DNA of 64,000 nucleotides from SKKC01 sp046542845 (lineage in GTDB: Bacteria; Spirochaetota; Spirochaetia; DSM-27196; SKKC01). A program made the translations under genes and the position numbers. Below are positions 44,144-52,209 of the stretch, piece after piece; the stretch's first letter is position 1, and each line of letters begins with the position of its first letter. Where the stretch lies: NCBI GenBank assembly GCA_046542845.1, contig JBKHAN010000006.1, positions 15,382 through 79,381 on the forward strand, given 5' to 3'. A model generated the notes under the pieces. It was not told the DNA's origin and searched no databases. It was given only the letters and a program-made list of their open reading frames with translations.

Positions 44144-44209
44144 CGCGTGGCTACGTCCTTGCTTTGTAAGAGATTATATCCGTTTTACCACCACGGTTGC
44201 GGACAGTAC

Positions 44210-44530
44210 CTACGCGTAGAGCAGCGTGTACGGCCGGTCCAGCGCCTCTTTGAGTTCATCGATACCAAATACGCGGACCTTCCGCACGTGCTCTTTCCCA
44301 TGAAAAAAGGCTGCAACAGTCGGTACCGAAGTCACCTCAAGTTCACGCGCAACGTCACTCGACGACTGATCAAGGTGTACCGGAATGAAGACCATCTCGG
44401 GAAAAGATTCAGCGAGCAGGCTTTCCACCTTTGGACGCAGCGTCTTACAGACACCGCAATCGGTTGTCGTCATGTACACCAGCACGGAGGCATGAGCATC
44501 GATGGCACTGCGCAGTTCTCCTGATGTCAT
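44210..44530 (-). CDS. Thioredoxin-like protein with CGVC active site
   Basis: A 106-residue thioredoxin-fold protein. The active site is C25-G-V-C28, with the cis-proline in TSVPTVAAFF. No signal peptide is present, so it is cytoplasmic. CGVC differs from the usual CGPC, which tunes redox potential. It lies 108 bases downstream of the ArsR-family gene on the same strand, so regulator and redox protein may be co-expressed, as in some metal or redox stress operons. Confidence 0.87.
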   Translation of the reverse strand: MTSGELRSAIDAHASVLVYMTTTDCGVCKTLRPKVESLLAESFPEMVFIPVHLDQSSSDVARELEVTSVPTVAAFFHGKEHVRKVRVFGIDELKEALDRPYTLLYA

Positions 44531-44638
44531 TCGTACGTTCTCCTCTCCATCTTGGTGACGTCCCCACCCGGCACGGCGTGTTCGTTTCGAAGCTCAAGTC
44601 GCCGTTGAATTGCTACGGGTCCGGGGTGTACTCCCGCC

Positions 44639-45052
44639 TCAGACACGCGCACCGCGTATCTCGGGTGCGTCGATAAATCCCACGACGCACAGTCCCCCGG
44701 ACCGTAACGAGAGTCGCTGATCCAGTCTCTGCCGATCCCGGTCGCCGATCCACCCTGCGGAATCGAAAACTTCTTTCAGCCCCGTAAAAACCGGATCAGG
44801 TACGAGGACGTGATCGATATGGTAATATGACCATGTGCCGCGCCGCTCAACCGTTACGATATCTGAATCCTTCAGAACTCGGAGATGTCGGGAGACCTGA
44901 TACTGCGGGAGCTCCAGCGCCGAAACGAGCTCGCAGACACACAGGCCTTCATCTGCATACATCAAAAGACGTACGATACGAAGACGGGTTTCGTCGGACA
45001 GCGCTTTGAAAACATGCGCCAGGTCGGCTATGTCAACAGAAGGTTTACTCAT
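44639..45052 (-). CDS. ArsR-family winged-helix repressor
   Basis: A 137-residue ArsR/SmtB regulator. The DNA-binding region is LPQYQVSRHLRVLKDSDIVTVERRG. A C38-V-C40 pair sits in GLCVCEL, the position of the arsenic/cadmium-sensing cysteines of ArsR. This suggests metal- or metalloid-responsive control. The ATG at 45052 is preferred; an upstream start at 45091 would add 13 residues. It is followed by the thioredoxin-like gene. No arsenate reductase or efflux gene is present, so the signal is uncertain. Confidence 0.9.
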   Translation of the reverse strand: MSKPSVDIADLAHVFKALSDETRLRIVRLLMYADEGLCVCELVSALELPQYQVSRHLRVLKDSDIVTVERRGTWSYYHIDHVLVPDPVFTGLKEVFDSAGWIGDRDRQRLDQRLSLRSGGLCVVGFIDAPEIRGARV

Positions 45053-45118
45053 ACCGCTCTTATGATAGGGCACCAACACCCGTTTGTACACAGGGATTCG
45101 TCCATGAACGGACTGCTG

Positions 45119-46774
45119 TCAGGCGGCGCGCCGGCTCGTTTTCGTTGAAACACCCACACGAACTTTCGCGACGCCCGGATTCAAACGTGCGTGTCGATGG
45201 GATATTGCGTACATGATCGCAGTCAATACCGCAAGACCAATAACGGCAAAGATCGGAACATCGCCGGGCTGCCGCACGATCCCTTCCGTGTGCACCGGTC
45301 GAAGATCGACAACCATGGGGCCAGGTTCACGAAGCAGCAGACGTGCAGGCAAGCCGTCGGCCGTATCGAGCACGGTCTCGAACCATTGAAGGTCAAAGCG
45401 TACGACCTGTTCGTTCCAGGTATCGAATCCCCCGTCAGCTCGTTGTTCAAACCGTTGTCGTTCTATGCTGTATCCCGGCTCAGGCACCCTGAACTCCAGA
45501 GCTCGCGGGTCAGGTACATGAGACAACGCGGTCTGATAATACCGGTGGGCGAGATAGGTTCCGACGGAAACCTGATAGTCGTTCGCCGAAGCGCTCCCGA
45601 ACTCGCTGAGCGCCCGGTCGACTGGATTCATGTCGTTTCGACCATCGTGCGACAGGAGAACCGGTGTCGGAGTTTTGAGGGCATCCTGAGACGATTCCAC
45701 TTCAAGCAGCACTGAGACCATGACCACCGTCACAAGCGTGAGTATGGCGATCGGCGGAAGGAGCGACGGGGACTCCCGCACCAGCGGAACGGCTACGAAG
45801 AGGGGATGATCGGGTCTACGCTGTCTGAGAAAGACCATCCAGGTTATCGCGGCGGCAAGCACTGATCCAGCTGCGAGCAGCAGCACCGGCCCGATACCCA
45901 CCGACCGAGCCGAGCTTACTACCACCGTGACAACAATACTCAACCAGATCGATCCAAGCAGGACAAAAAACGGAGACCTGAATCGGTTATGAACGTTCCC
46001 GCGATGCCGTGTGAAGATGCTGCGTGCATATGCAGCAAACGAAAGGGTGAAAAGCTCCGCCGTTCGAGTCAAAAACAGAAACGGCATAAAACCGGTCGCA
46101 GGGACCGCAGAGCCCAGAAGAAGAAGCGCAACAGACATCAACGCGATTCGGCGCTTCTTTACCATCACAATAAACAGCGGTACGACCGAGAGCGGTACGA
46201 TACGCAGCGGCAGCGAAAAATCACCCCTGGGTCGGCGTACGTGGACATCACGCTCGTCCGTACCCGGGATCTGTGAAACTGCCGTCAGCACCTCGGTGGT
46301 CAGCTCGTTCGGCGACCGATCGGAATTGTCGAGGACCACGTAAATCTGATGCGCCTCGGCGCTGTTCCATTCGGCCCGAAACAATTCGGGTACCGCACGA
46401 AGGAACGGATCACGGCGCGGGTCATCCTCCATCAGCCTCAGACTAATGTCACTCACGGCTACCTCGTCGCTTTCGCCGTCAAAACGCGACACGTGTACCG
46501 GAAAGTTGAATCGGGACACGACGGTACGCCCAAGCCGTTCTTCGAGGGCATCGGCAAAGCGCTTCGTGTCGGCGGTATTCCGTACGACCACCGGCAGTGA
46601 GCGTTGCCACCGGCGCTCCTGACCGTAGCCGGAGTCGGTCCGAAACGATTCCACGGGCGCCGCGGATTGTGCACCCAGGCTCGTCGGAAGCAGGACGTGA
46701 ACGCCGAAATGAAATGCGAGGAAGGAGAAGAGAAAGAAGGTAAAAGCAAGCGGAGTCCGGTGACACGAGCGCAC
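45119..46774 (-). CDS. Polytopic membrane protein of unknown function
   Basis: A 551-residue protein that I cannot assign. It opens with a hydrophobic signal or anchor (TPLAFTFFLFSFLAFHFGVHVLLP), then has a hydrophilic domain of about 160 residues, a block of six or seven membrane segments (from LRIVPLSVVPLFIVMV to ILTLVTVVMVSVL), a second hydrophilic domain, and a last membrane segment near the C-terminus. I take the GTG at 46774; an ORF extends to 46891 but overlaps the upstream DUF212-type gene. It lies between that gene and the ArsR gene on the same strand. Confidence 0.6.
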   Translation of the reverse strand: MRSCHRTPLAFTFFLFSFLAFHFGVHVLLPTSLGAQSAAPVESFRTDSGYGQERRWQRSLPVVVRNTADTKRFADALEERLGRTVVSRFNFPVHVSRFDGESDEVAVSDISLRLMEDDPRRDPFLRAVPELFRAEWNSAEAHQIYVVLDNSDRSPNELTTEVLTAVSQIPGTDERDVHVRRPRGDFSLPLRIVPLSVVPLFIVMVKKRRIALMSVALLLLGSAVPATGFMPFLFLTRTAELFTLSFAAYARSIFTRHRGNVHNRFRSPFFVLLGSIWLSIVVTVVVSSARSVGIGPVLLLAAGSVLAAAITWMVFLRQRRPDHPLFVAVPLVRESPSLLPPIAILTLVTVVMVSVLLEVESSQDALKTPTPVLLSHDGRNDMNPVDRALSEFGSASANDYQVSVGTYLAHRYYQTALSHVPDPRALEFRVPEPGYSIERQRFEQRADGGFDTWNEQVVRFDLQWFETVLDTADGLPARLLLREPGPMVVDLRPVHTEGIVRQPGDVPIFAVIGLAVLTAIMYAISHRHARLNPGVAKVRVGVSTKTSRRAA

Positions 46775-46787
46775 GGTTTTCAGGCAG

Positions 46788-47255
46788 CTATAGAATACTG
46801 AAGGCGATCGCAATAAAAAACCCCAACAGAATGCCGACACTGACTTCTGCCGATGTATGGCCGTGTATTTCCCGCACCGGGGTAAAATCAATATCTCCTT
46901 GTGTCGCCACCTGATTGCCGAGCTTGTTCAACGCCTGCGCTTGCAGTCCGGCAGCTCGTCTGACCCCGAGTGCATCTCGGACGACGACGGTCCCGTAGCA
47001 TAAGGACAGGATAAACACGGAGCTGCCGATACCCTCATAAAACCCGATAGACGTGGCCAGGGCTGTAACCATGGAGCTGTGGCTCGACGGCATTCCTCCC
47101 GTTCGCCAGAAGATCGTAACCAGTACCGAGCCTGGATTACGTGAGGGATTTCGCATTGCGCTTATTACCGACTTGATCAGCTGTGCTATGAGCCAACTGA
47201 AGAACGCACTGAGAAAAACGGGATGAGAAATGAGTATGTAGACGGACCTCAACAC
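46788..47255 (-). CDS. DUF212 / divergent PAP2 family membrane protein
   Basis: A 155-residue membrane protein with about four segments. The motif GGMPSSHSSMVTALATSIG is the hallmark of DUF212 (divergent PAP2) proteins, with a later conserved Arg-Asp (VVVRDALGVRRAAG) and GHTSAEVSVGILLG. Related PAP2 enzymes are lipid or pyrophosphate phosphatases, but the usual K-x6-RP motif is not obvious. The start is a GTG at 47255; a TTG at 47252 sits better relative to AGGAG. Homologues are widespread in bacteria and plants with uncertain function. Confidence 0.9.
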   Translation of the reverse strand: MLRSVYILISHPVFLSAFFSWLIAQLIKSVISAMRNPSRNPGSVLVTIFWRTGGMPSSHSSMVTALATSIGFYEGIGSSVFILSLCYGTVVVRDALGVRRAAGLQAQALNKLGNQVATQGDIDFTPVREIHGHTSAEVSVGILLGFFIAIAFSIL

Positions 47256-47315
47256 GAACTCCTGAAGTAAAACAGTGTGTGTCAGCGAGGCATGTCTGTC
47301 AAGCTTCGTGGCGAT

Positions 47316-48266
47316 TCAGAGAACGAGTGCAAACACCCGCACGAGCACAATATAGTTCAGGAAAACGGAGGCAAGGAGCACCGCCACGGCCGCGAGTTCA
47401 AAGAGCACGGCCTTCCGCTGGTTTCGTCGTATCGCAGCGGCATTCAACTCGGGGCGTGCATTCGAAACGGCCATAAGCCGCAGTCCGTCCCGGGTGGCCC
47501 TGTGAGCCCTGCCGCGTCGCCACAGGTTTCGATACAGGAAATAACCCGGCACCCCCGGCGGAAGGAGCGGCAGGACGGGAATTGCAGCGAGCCCGAGCGT
47601 GAGAAGGCCGTCGGTATACGAGGCCTGAAGAACACGCATCGAGAGTATGGAAAGGGCGAACATTCCTGAAAGCAGCGCCAGCGGTGTAATGAGACTCCAG
47701 TATTCGTTCCGCTGGCGACCCGTCCAGACTGCCCTCTCAAGCACGTGTTCGCTCGGACCATCGTACAGCAACAGGAGCGGCCGTATCGTCTCGCGGCGAG
47801 CGAAGACCGCGTTCCCCTCCTGAGATGTCAGTATCCCTGAGACAAACGCAGCGCTTCCCTCGGTAAGACTGGTCACCTGTCGCCAGGGTATCACATCCGG
47901 GGTTTCGCTGGGAAAATCTATGCCGTGCGCGGGCGGCAGCGATTGCTCGGAATCTTTGTAGGGCGGCAACACGATCAGGTTCGTATCGGTCATGTCCACT
48001 TCGACGCTGGCGTTTCCATCGCGTAACCAGATTCTATTATCACCCTGAAGTGCTTCAAGCCGTCCGATAAAATAGCATTCGCGCTCCTTCACGCTTCCAT
48101 CTCTGACGGCTCGTATATCGGTATAGACGGCTCTGGGGATCGAGGCGGCGTGGTACACGTCGTTCCGAAAACGCCGCCACCTCGCGCGGACGACGACCGC
48201 TCCGATTCCGGGAAGAACGAGGTAAAACACTACCGCAATGATAATCGACAACAACAACATCGGCAT
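47316..48266 (-). CDS. Membrane protein of unknown function
   Basis: A 316-residue protein not recognised as a named family. A first membrane segment (LLLSIIIAVVFYLVLPGIGAVVV) is followed by a soluble domain of about 150 residues that may carry an OB-like beta fold (ECYFIGRLEALQGDNRIWLRDG). Then come two adjacent membrane segments (SLITPLALLSGMFALSIL and LLTLGLAAIPVLPLLPPGVPG), a basic loop, and a final segment (LFELAAVAVLLASVFLNYI). It is divergent from the MBL hydrolase with 53 bases between. The next gene on the strand is the DUF212 protein after 60 bases. Confidence 0.65.
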   Translation of the reverse strand: MPMLLLSIIIAVVFYLVLPGIGAVVVRARWRRFRNDVYHAASIPRAVYTDIRAVRDGSVKERECYFIGRLEALQGDNRIWLRDGNASVEVDMTDTNLIVLPPYKDSEQSLPPAHGIDFPSETPDVIPWRQVTSLTEGSAAFVSGILTSQEGNAVFARRETIRPLLLLYDGPSEHVLERAVWTGRQRNEYWSLITPLALLSGMFALSILSMRVLQASYTDGLLTLGLAAIPVLPLLPPGVPGYFLYRNLWRRGRAHRATRDGLRLMAVSNARPELNAAAIRRNQRKAVLFELAAVAVLLASVFLNYIVLVRVFALVL

Positions 48267-48319
48267 TTCAGTGACTTGCGACGACCTGAATACTCGGGTA
48301 CTGTGGCGGGGAGCATATC

Positions 48320-49003
48320 ATGATCGAGAGAATCATTGTAGGACCCTTTCACACAAATACATACGTCGTTACTACGGGCAAAAAGGAGTGTCTGGTTATA
48401 GACCCGGGTGCTGATCCGGAAACCGTGCTGTACAGACTCGAGGTTCTGAATGTCAAGCCGGTTGCGATCGCACTGACACACGGTCATATTGACCACGCTT
48501 CGGCGTGTAACGCAATCCGCGAGAAGTATGGTCAGGCCGGGAACGAAGTTCCGGTGTACATGCACGGGGATGACCTACCCCTGCTTGATGCGAAGCATGT
48601 TTCGCTCGCCGGTAGTATTTTTGAACCCTTCGGGACGAAAGGTACAGAGGCGTTTCAGCTGATGTTCGAGTCCCGTCCCGAACGAATTACCCCGATTACC
48701 GACGGATTTGTCCTTCCGGACACGGATCTGACTATACACCATACGCCCGGTCATACTGCAGGAAGCGTTACGGTCTACAGTGAGTCGCTCGCTATGGCGT
48801 GGACGGGAGACACGCTGTTTTTCAAGGCAATCGGCCGTACAGATTTCGAGGGTGGTAACGAAGCCAAGCTGTTAGACAGCGTTCGGAACACAATCCTCCA
48901 GCTCCCGCCCGATACACGACTGTTTCCGGGGCACGGCCCGGACACAACCGTAGAGCGGGAAGCCGCGAACAATGACTTCTCGACCGATCACACGATGGTA
49001 TAA
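48320..49003 (+). CDS. MBL-fold hydrolase (glyoxalase II-like)
   Basis: A 227-residue metallo-beta-lactamase-fold enzyme. The metal motif T-H54-G-H56-I-D58-H59 is intact, with further ligand regions in HHTPGHTAGS and the C-terminal FPGHGPDTT. It has no extra domains and is typical of the short YcbL/GloB-like group that hydrolyses thioesters such as S-lactoylglutathione. It is divergent from a membrane-protein gene and ends 6 bases before the convergent small gene. Confidence 0.9.
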   Translation: MIERIIVGPFHTNTYVVTTGKKECLVIDPGADPETVLYRLEVLNVKPVAIALTHGHIDHASACNAIREKYGQAGNEVPVYMHGDDLPLLDAKHVSLAGSIFEPFGTKGTEAFQLMFESRPERITPITDGFVLPDTDLTIHHTPGHTAGSVTVYSESLAMAWTGDTLFFKAIGRTDFEGGNEAKLLDSVRNTILQLPPDTRLFPGHGPDTTVEREAANNDFSTDHTMV

Positions 49004-49009
49004 GAGATG

Positions 49010-49357
49010 TCAGGCACTGAGGGTTAAAGACTCTCCTGCAAGGTAGTTTCCGTACGCCGAGCCGTATACCGAATTGTTCAGCCGTTCAGCGAGCCGGCGA
49101 GAGGCTTCTTCCACGGTCGTACCGGAAACGGGGGATTCTGCTGCCATGAATCGCTCAAGAATCCGGTTTATGATCTGTAATCTGCCAACGGAATACCCAT
49201 GCCCTTCCTCAGACGAAGGGATTCCCCTGACATGATCGAAACTGGCATAGCCGCTGGTACCGGCTACCGGAAAACTTACTTTTCCATGATCAAACCGGGC
49301 GCCTATAAGGGTAGCCGGCGTGATCTGGATTGATGCCCAGGATCCGCTGACGTTCAT
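49010..49357 (-). CDS. Hypothetical small protein (115 aa)
   Basis: A 115-residue product with no signal peptide or membrane segment. The N-terminal half is beta-like (WASIQITPATLIGARFDHGKVSFPV), the C-terminal half is helical, with GYSVGRLQIINRILERFMA and the segment SRRLAERLNNSVYG. A GAGGAG site 10 bases before the ATG supports it being real. I do not recognise a family; surface or flagellar-associated roles cannot be excluded. It is downstream of the DksA-like gene on the same strand. Confidence 0.6.
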   Translation of the reverse strand: MNVSGSWASIQITPATLIGARFDHGKVSFPVAGTSGYASFDHVRGIPSSEEGHGYSVGRLQIINRILERFMAAESPVSGTTVEEASRRLAERLNNSVYGSAYGNYLAGESLTLSA

Positions 49358-49422
49358 GCGTATACCGCTCCTCTTGTGTATGAGTATCGGTATTTCGCAC
49401 GGTGGTTATAAGCGAACTGGTA

Positions 49423-49779
49423 CTACCTGTTACGTCGCTCCAACTCGTTCTGATAGTCTATGGTATACAAAGCGTATGGAATGGCTTCAAGTCGCTCTTT
49501 CGGAATCGGTTTCCCTGTCTTGAGGCATGTCCCATATACACCGTTCTCGATGCGTGACAGTGCACTCTCGATAAGACGAAGGCTCTTCATTTCCTGATTC
49601 CCGAGCGTACTGAGTACATTCTTGTCGATATCCGTACTCGCAATATCAACGATATCCTTCTGGTCACCCGAGGCAACGATCTCCTTAAACTCGGCGCTTT
49701 CCTGGGCGAGATTTTCCAGGATTTCCGTCTTCATCTGGAGCAGTTTTTCCTTCATGCGCTGTACAAACTTCTGATCCAT
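49423..49779 (-). CDS. DksA/TraR-like protein with eroded zinc finger
   Basis: A 118-residue DksA-family protein that may bind RNA polymerase through its secondary channel. The N-terminal coiled coil is present, and its tip motif D42-I-V-D45-I-A matches the acidic tip of DksA (DPVDRA), the part that acts in the channel. The zinc finger is degenerate: of four usual cysteines only C85 remains; the others are T88, Y105 and Y109. Some DksA2 proteins also lack paired cysteines and work without zinc, useful in zinc limitation. The next gene, divergent, is infA, a neighbourhood also known to me from treponemes. GAGAGG precedes the ATG. Confidence 0.85.
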   Translation of the reverse strand: MDQKFVQRMKEKLLQMKTEILENLAQESAEFKEIVASGDQKDIVDIASTDIDKNVLSTLGNQEMKSLRLIESALSRIENGVYGTCLKTGKPIPKERLEAIPYALYTIDYQNELERRNR

Positions 49780-49914
49780 AGAAACCTCTCACTGCTAAAG
49801 CATACAGACTGATTGTTTTCAGTCCGCTAAAGTAAGATGGGTTTATGTCACATTTCGACACTACTGTCCACTACCTCTGAACCATACTTTGCCCGGCGCG
49901 CGCGCAGGGCATTC

Positions 49915-49943
49915 TTGACACAACGTCAAAAGCCCCATAGCTT
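49915..49943 (+). promoter_or_regulatory. Weak candidate promoter of infA
   Basis: TTGACA (49915-49920), a full -35 match, is followed after 17 bases by TAGCTT (49938-49943), which matches -10 consensus poorly. It lies 35 bases before the infA start codon. It is offered only because it has the best -35 in this 198-base gap. Confidence 0.35.
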
Positions 49944-49977
49944 AAGCGGACTATATGCACGAAAAAGAGGAGATGCT

Positions 49978-50196
49978 GTGGCGAAAGAAGAAGCGATCGA
50001 AGTAGAAGGAATTGTAAAGGAATCACTGCCGAACACGATGTTCAGAGTTGAACTGCAGAACGGCCACCTGATTCTGACCCATCTCTCCGGGAAAATGAGA
50101 AAGCACTACATTCGCATTGTTCCCGGCGACAAGGTCAAGGTGGCGCTTTCCCCGTACGACCTCACTCGCGGTCGCATCATTTACCGAGAACGATAG
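49978..50196 (+). CDS. infA: Translation initiation factor IF-1
   Basis: A 72-residue S1/OB-fold protein: MAKEEAIEVEGIVKESLPN and GKMRKHYIRIVPGDKVKV are the family core. IF-1 binds the ribosomal A site during initiation. The start is GTG at 49978, with GAGGAG just upstream. It ends YDLTRGRIIYRER, as usual. Its 3' end overlaps the convergent smr gene by 16 bases. Confidence 0.98.
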   Translation: MAKEEAIEVEGIVKESLPNTMFRVELQNGHLILTHLSGKMRKHYIRIVPGDKVKVALSPYDLTRGRIIYRER

Positions 50197-50651
50197 TTTC
50201 GAATCCGAACCCACACAGCCCCGGACCCACCGTGAACCCGGGGTGGTTGCATGGTCTTACCTGCGATCGCGTTGGCCTCAAGCTCGCGAAACACCGCCTT
50301 TTTCAGACGGGAGACGCGATCGATGTTATGATTCCCTTTGCCATGGATTATGGTAACCTTCCGATAACCGTTCGCATGTGAATCCCGCAGAAACGCGCGG
50401 ACGCGCCTTCGTGCCTCGTCCACGCTCATACCGTGAAGGTCGAGCCGTGCTTCCGACGGAAGCGCCGCAAATGCGTCTGTATCGCGCTCAGCGCCGCTAT
50501 GTTCAGCAGGTGAACGATCCTCGGGGTCGGGCAGATAGTTATCGAGCGCGTCGCGGAACGCTGCGTGCTCTCGCTGCGCTCTGTCGGTGGGTTCGCGTTT
50601 TTTTTTCTGCTCCCACTCGTCAAGAATCCGACCGAAATCCTTACCACTCAT
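50181..50651 (-). CDS. Smr-domain protein
   Basis: A 156-residue protein with a charged N-terminal region (about 1-70) and a Smr domain. The Smr motifs are LDLHGMSVDEARRRV and VTIIHGKG. Smr domains are small nucleases (nicking DNA or cleaving RNA), also found at the C-terminus of MutS2. The ATG at 50651 is chosen; a GTG at 50660 would overlap the batC stop by 4 bases. It is the last gene of the bat run. Confidence 0.9.
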   Translation of the reverse strand: MSGKDFGRILDEWEQKKKREPTDRAQREHAAFRDALDNYLPDPEDRSPAEHSGAERDTDAFAALPSEARLDLHGMSVDEARRRVRAFLRDSHANGYRKVTIIHGKGNHNIDRVSRLKKAVFRELEANAIAGKTMQPPRVHGGSGAVWVRIRNYRSR

Positions 50652-50656
50652 GTGCG

Positions 50657-51241
50657 TCACCAGTCATTGACGTCGCTTCCCGGTGTCGGATCCGTGCGTA
50701 CTCGAAACTGATCGGCATTACGTCGCCTGATCTCTTCGAGCAGGCCCTCGGCGTCAGGGCTCAGTGTTTCTCGCGATTCGGTAGCCCCTTCACTTTGCGA
50801 CTGACTTGTGTTCTGCCATCGGTTAAACGCCAGCTCAAGGTTGTGTTGCGTGTCCGCGTCGCCGGGTTCTATGCGAAGAGCTGATCGAAACTGCTCGTAT
50901 GCCTGCCGATAGCGTCCCTGCTGGAACAACAGCACGCCAAGATTGTATGCGCTCCGAAACCGCACGAGGGCATCTTCGCTTTCCTCACTCGATGTCCAGT
51001 AGGACACCGCGGAATCGACGTCTCCAATCGCGTATCGAACGCTTGCGGTATTGTACGATATCAGCTGATCAAGGTCATTATCTTCAGTTGCGGCATGGAC
51101 ACGGGCATAGCGGTCGGCCGCCTGGGAAAACCGTCCCTGCGAAAACTCAAAGTTGCCATATGCAATTCCGAAGTGACGCGAGGTCAATCCGCAGCCGGTG
51201 AGAACCAGCGATAATAGAACGATTAAAACAGATTTCGCCAT
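50657..51241 (-). CDS. batC: BatC-like TPR lipoprotein
   Basis: A 194-residue lipoprotein with lipobox LTGC. It contains at least two TPR units (YNTASVRYAIGDVDSAVSYW and YNLGVLLFQQGRYRQAYEQF followed by RSALRIEPGDADTQHNLELAFN). TPRs mediate protein-protein contact. In the bat locus the BatC/BatE-type TPR proteins are thought to form an envelope complex with the von Willebrand A proteins. The start lies 19 bases inside the batB end, so the genes overlap. Confidence 0.85.
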   Translation of the reverse strand: MAKSVLIVLLSLVLTGCGLTSRHFGIAYGNFEFSQGRFSQAADRYARVHAATEDNDLDQLISYNTASVRYAIGDVDSAVSYWTSSEESEDALVRFRSAYNLGVLLFQQGRYRQAYEQFRSALRIEPGDADTQHNLELAFNRWQNTSQSQSEGATESRETLSPDAEGLLEEIRRRNADQFRVRTDPTPGSDVNDW

Positions 51242-52209
51242 CGTATTACCCGAACGCCAAGATACAGAAACAGAAAAAACACCGCAAGGCCGGCGAAACT
51301 CACCGAACGACTCACCTTCTCTTCGGTAAACGCCGCTTCTCCGGCCGAATGTCTCGACAGGAAACGCCGTACCAGCTCGTACGAGTCCGGTTCGCCGATC
51401 CGAACGTACAGACCGTCCGTCAGCTCCGAAATCCTGCGAAGATTCTCCTCGTCAAGAACCGTCTCGACAACCTCACCGGAGGAATCGCGGACCAGTTCAC
51501 CCGAGGGCAGGGTAATGGTGACCGCTTCCTCCGACCCCACGCCCACGGTGACAATCGGCACGCGGGCTTCGAATGCCATGGTCGCGGCGGCTTCTTCGCT
51601 TCCGCTCAGTGACTCGCCGTCGGTCAGGAGAAGGAGAACACCGTAACGGTTACTGTCGCGCGGGAGGGCTTCCACGCCGGCACGGATCCCACTCGCTATA
51701 CCGGTCCCCGGGGCGGTAATCATATCCGGACTCAGCGCCTGCAGCGCATACTGCAGTGCTACCGTATCGTGGGTCAGCGGCAGTACGCGTGTGGCCTCAC
51801 CACGAAACACGCTGAGACCGAATCGTGAGGAGGCCATGTCTGATAGCAGACGGACGACAAACTCACGTGCGGCGGATAACCGGTCAGGCTCGACGTCGGA
51901 GGCGTACATGCTTCGACTGACATCCACAACGACACTTACGTCGAGTCCCTCGCGATTACGCTCGATTTCGCGGGTACCGTATTCAGGGCCTGCCAGCGAG
52001 ACACCAACCGAGCTCGTTGAAAGAATGAGAAATATCGTCGAGATCGCCCATTTCCACACCAGTACCCGTTCGACTGCGCGGGTGTTCTGCTCGTGGAGTA
52101 AGAGTCGGATATCATGCCGGGCTCTGAACAAGACAAAGACCTGAACAAGGGCAACGACGGAAACCGCGACGACCGTGAATCCGAGAAAGACCGGGTGTGA
52201 AAATGTCAC
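51223..52209 (-). CDS. batB: BatB-like von Willebrand factor A protein
   Basis: A 328-residue membrane protein with two N-terminal membrane segments, a VWA domain and a C-terminal membrane segment (FAGLAVFFLFLYLGVRVI). The metal-ion-dependent adhesion motif is DVSRSMYASD (DxSxS intact), with LLLTDGESL as another site. VWA domains bind partner proteins through a metal. The GTG start overlaps the batA stop as GTGA. Bat proteins are linked to stress tolerance and envelope integrity in Bacteroides and Leptospira. Confidence 0.92.
   Translation of the reverse strand: MTFSHPVFLGFTVVAVSVVALVQVFVLFRARHDIRLLLHEQNTRAVERVLVWKWAISTIFLILSTSSVGVSLAGPEYGTREIERNREGLDVSVVVDVSRSMYASDVEPDRLSAAREFVVRLLSDMASSRFGLSVFRGEATRVLPLTHDTVALQYALQALSPDMITAPGTGIASGIRAGVEALPRDSNRYGVLLLLTDGESLSGSEEAAATMAFEARVPIVTVGVGSEEAVTITLPSGELVRDSSGEVVETVLDEENLRRISELTDGLYVRIGEPDSYELVRRFLSRHSAGEAAFTEEKVSRSVSFAGLAVFFLFLYLGVRVIRWRNLF

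Noticed and set aside
49806..49830. Short inverted repeat (GACTG ... CAGTC) upstream of the DksA-like gene
   Set aside because: A five-base stem with an eight-base loop is expected by chance, and its position does not match a terminator or a known regulator site.
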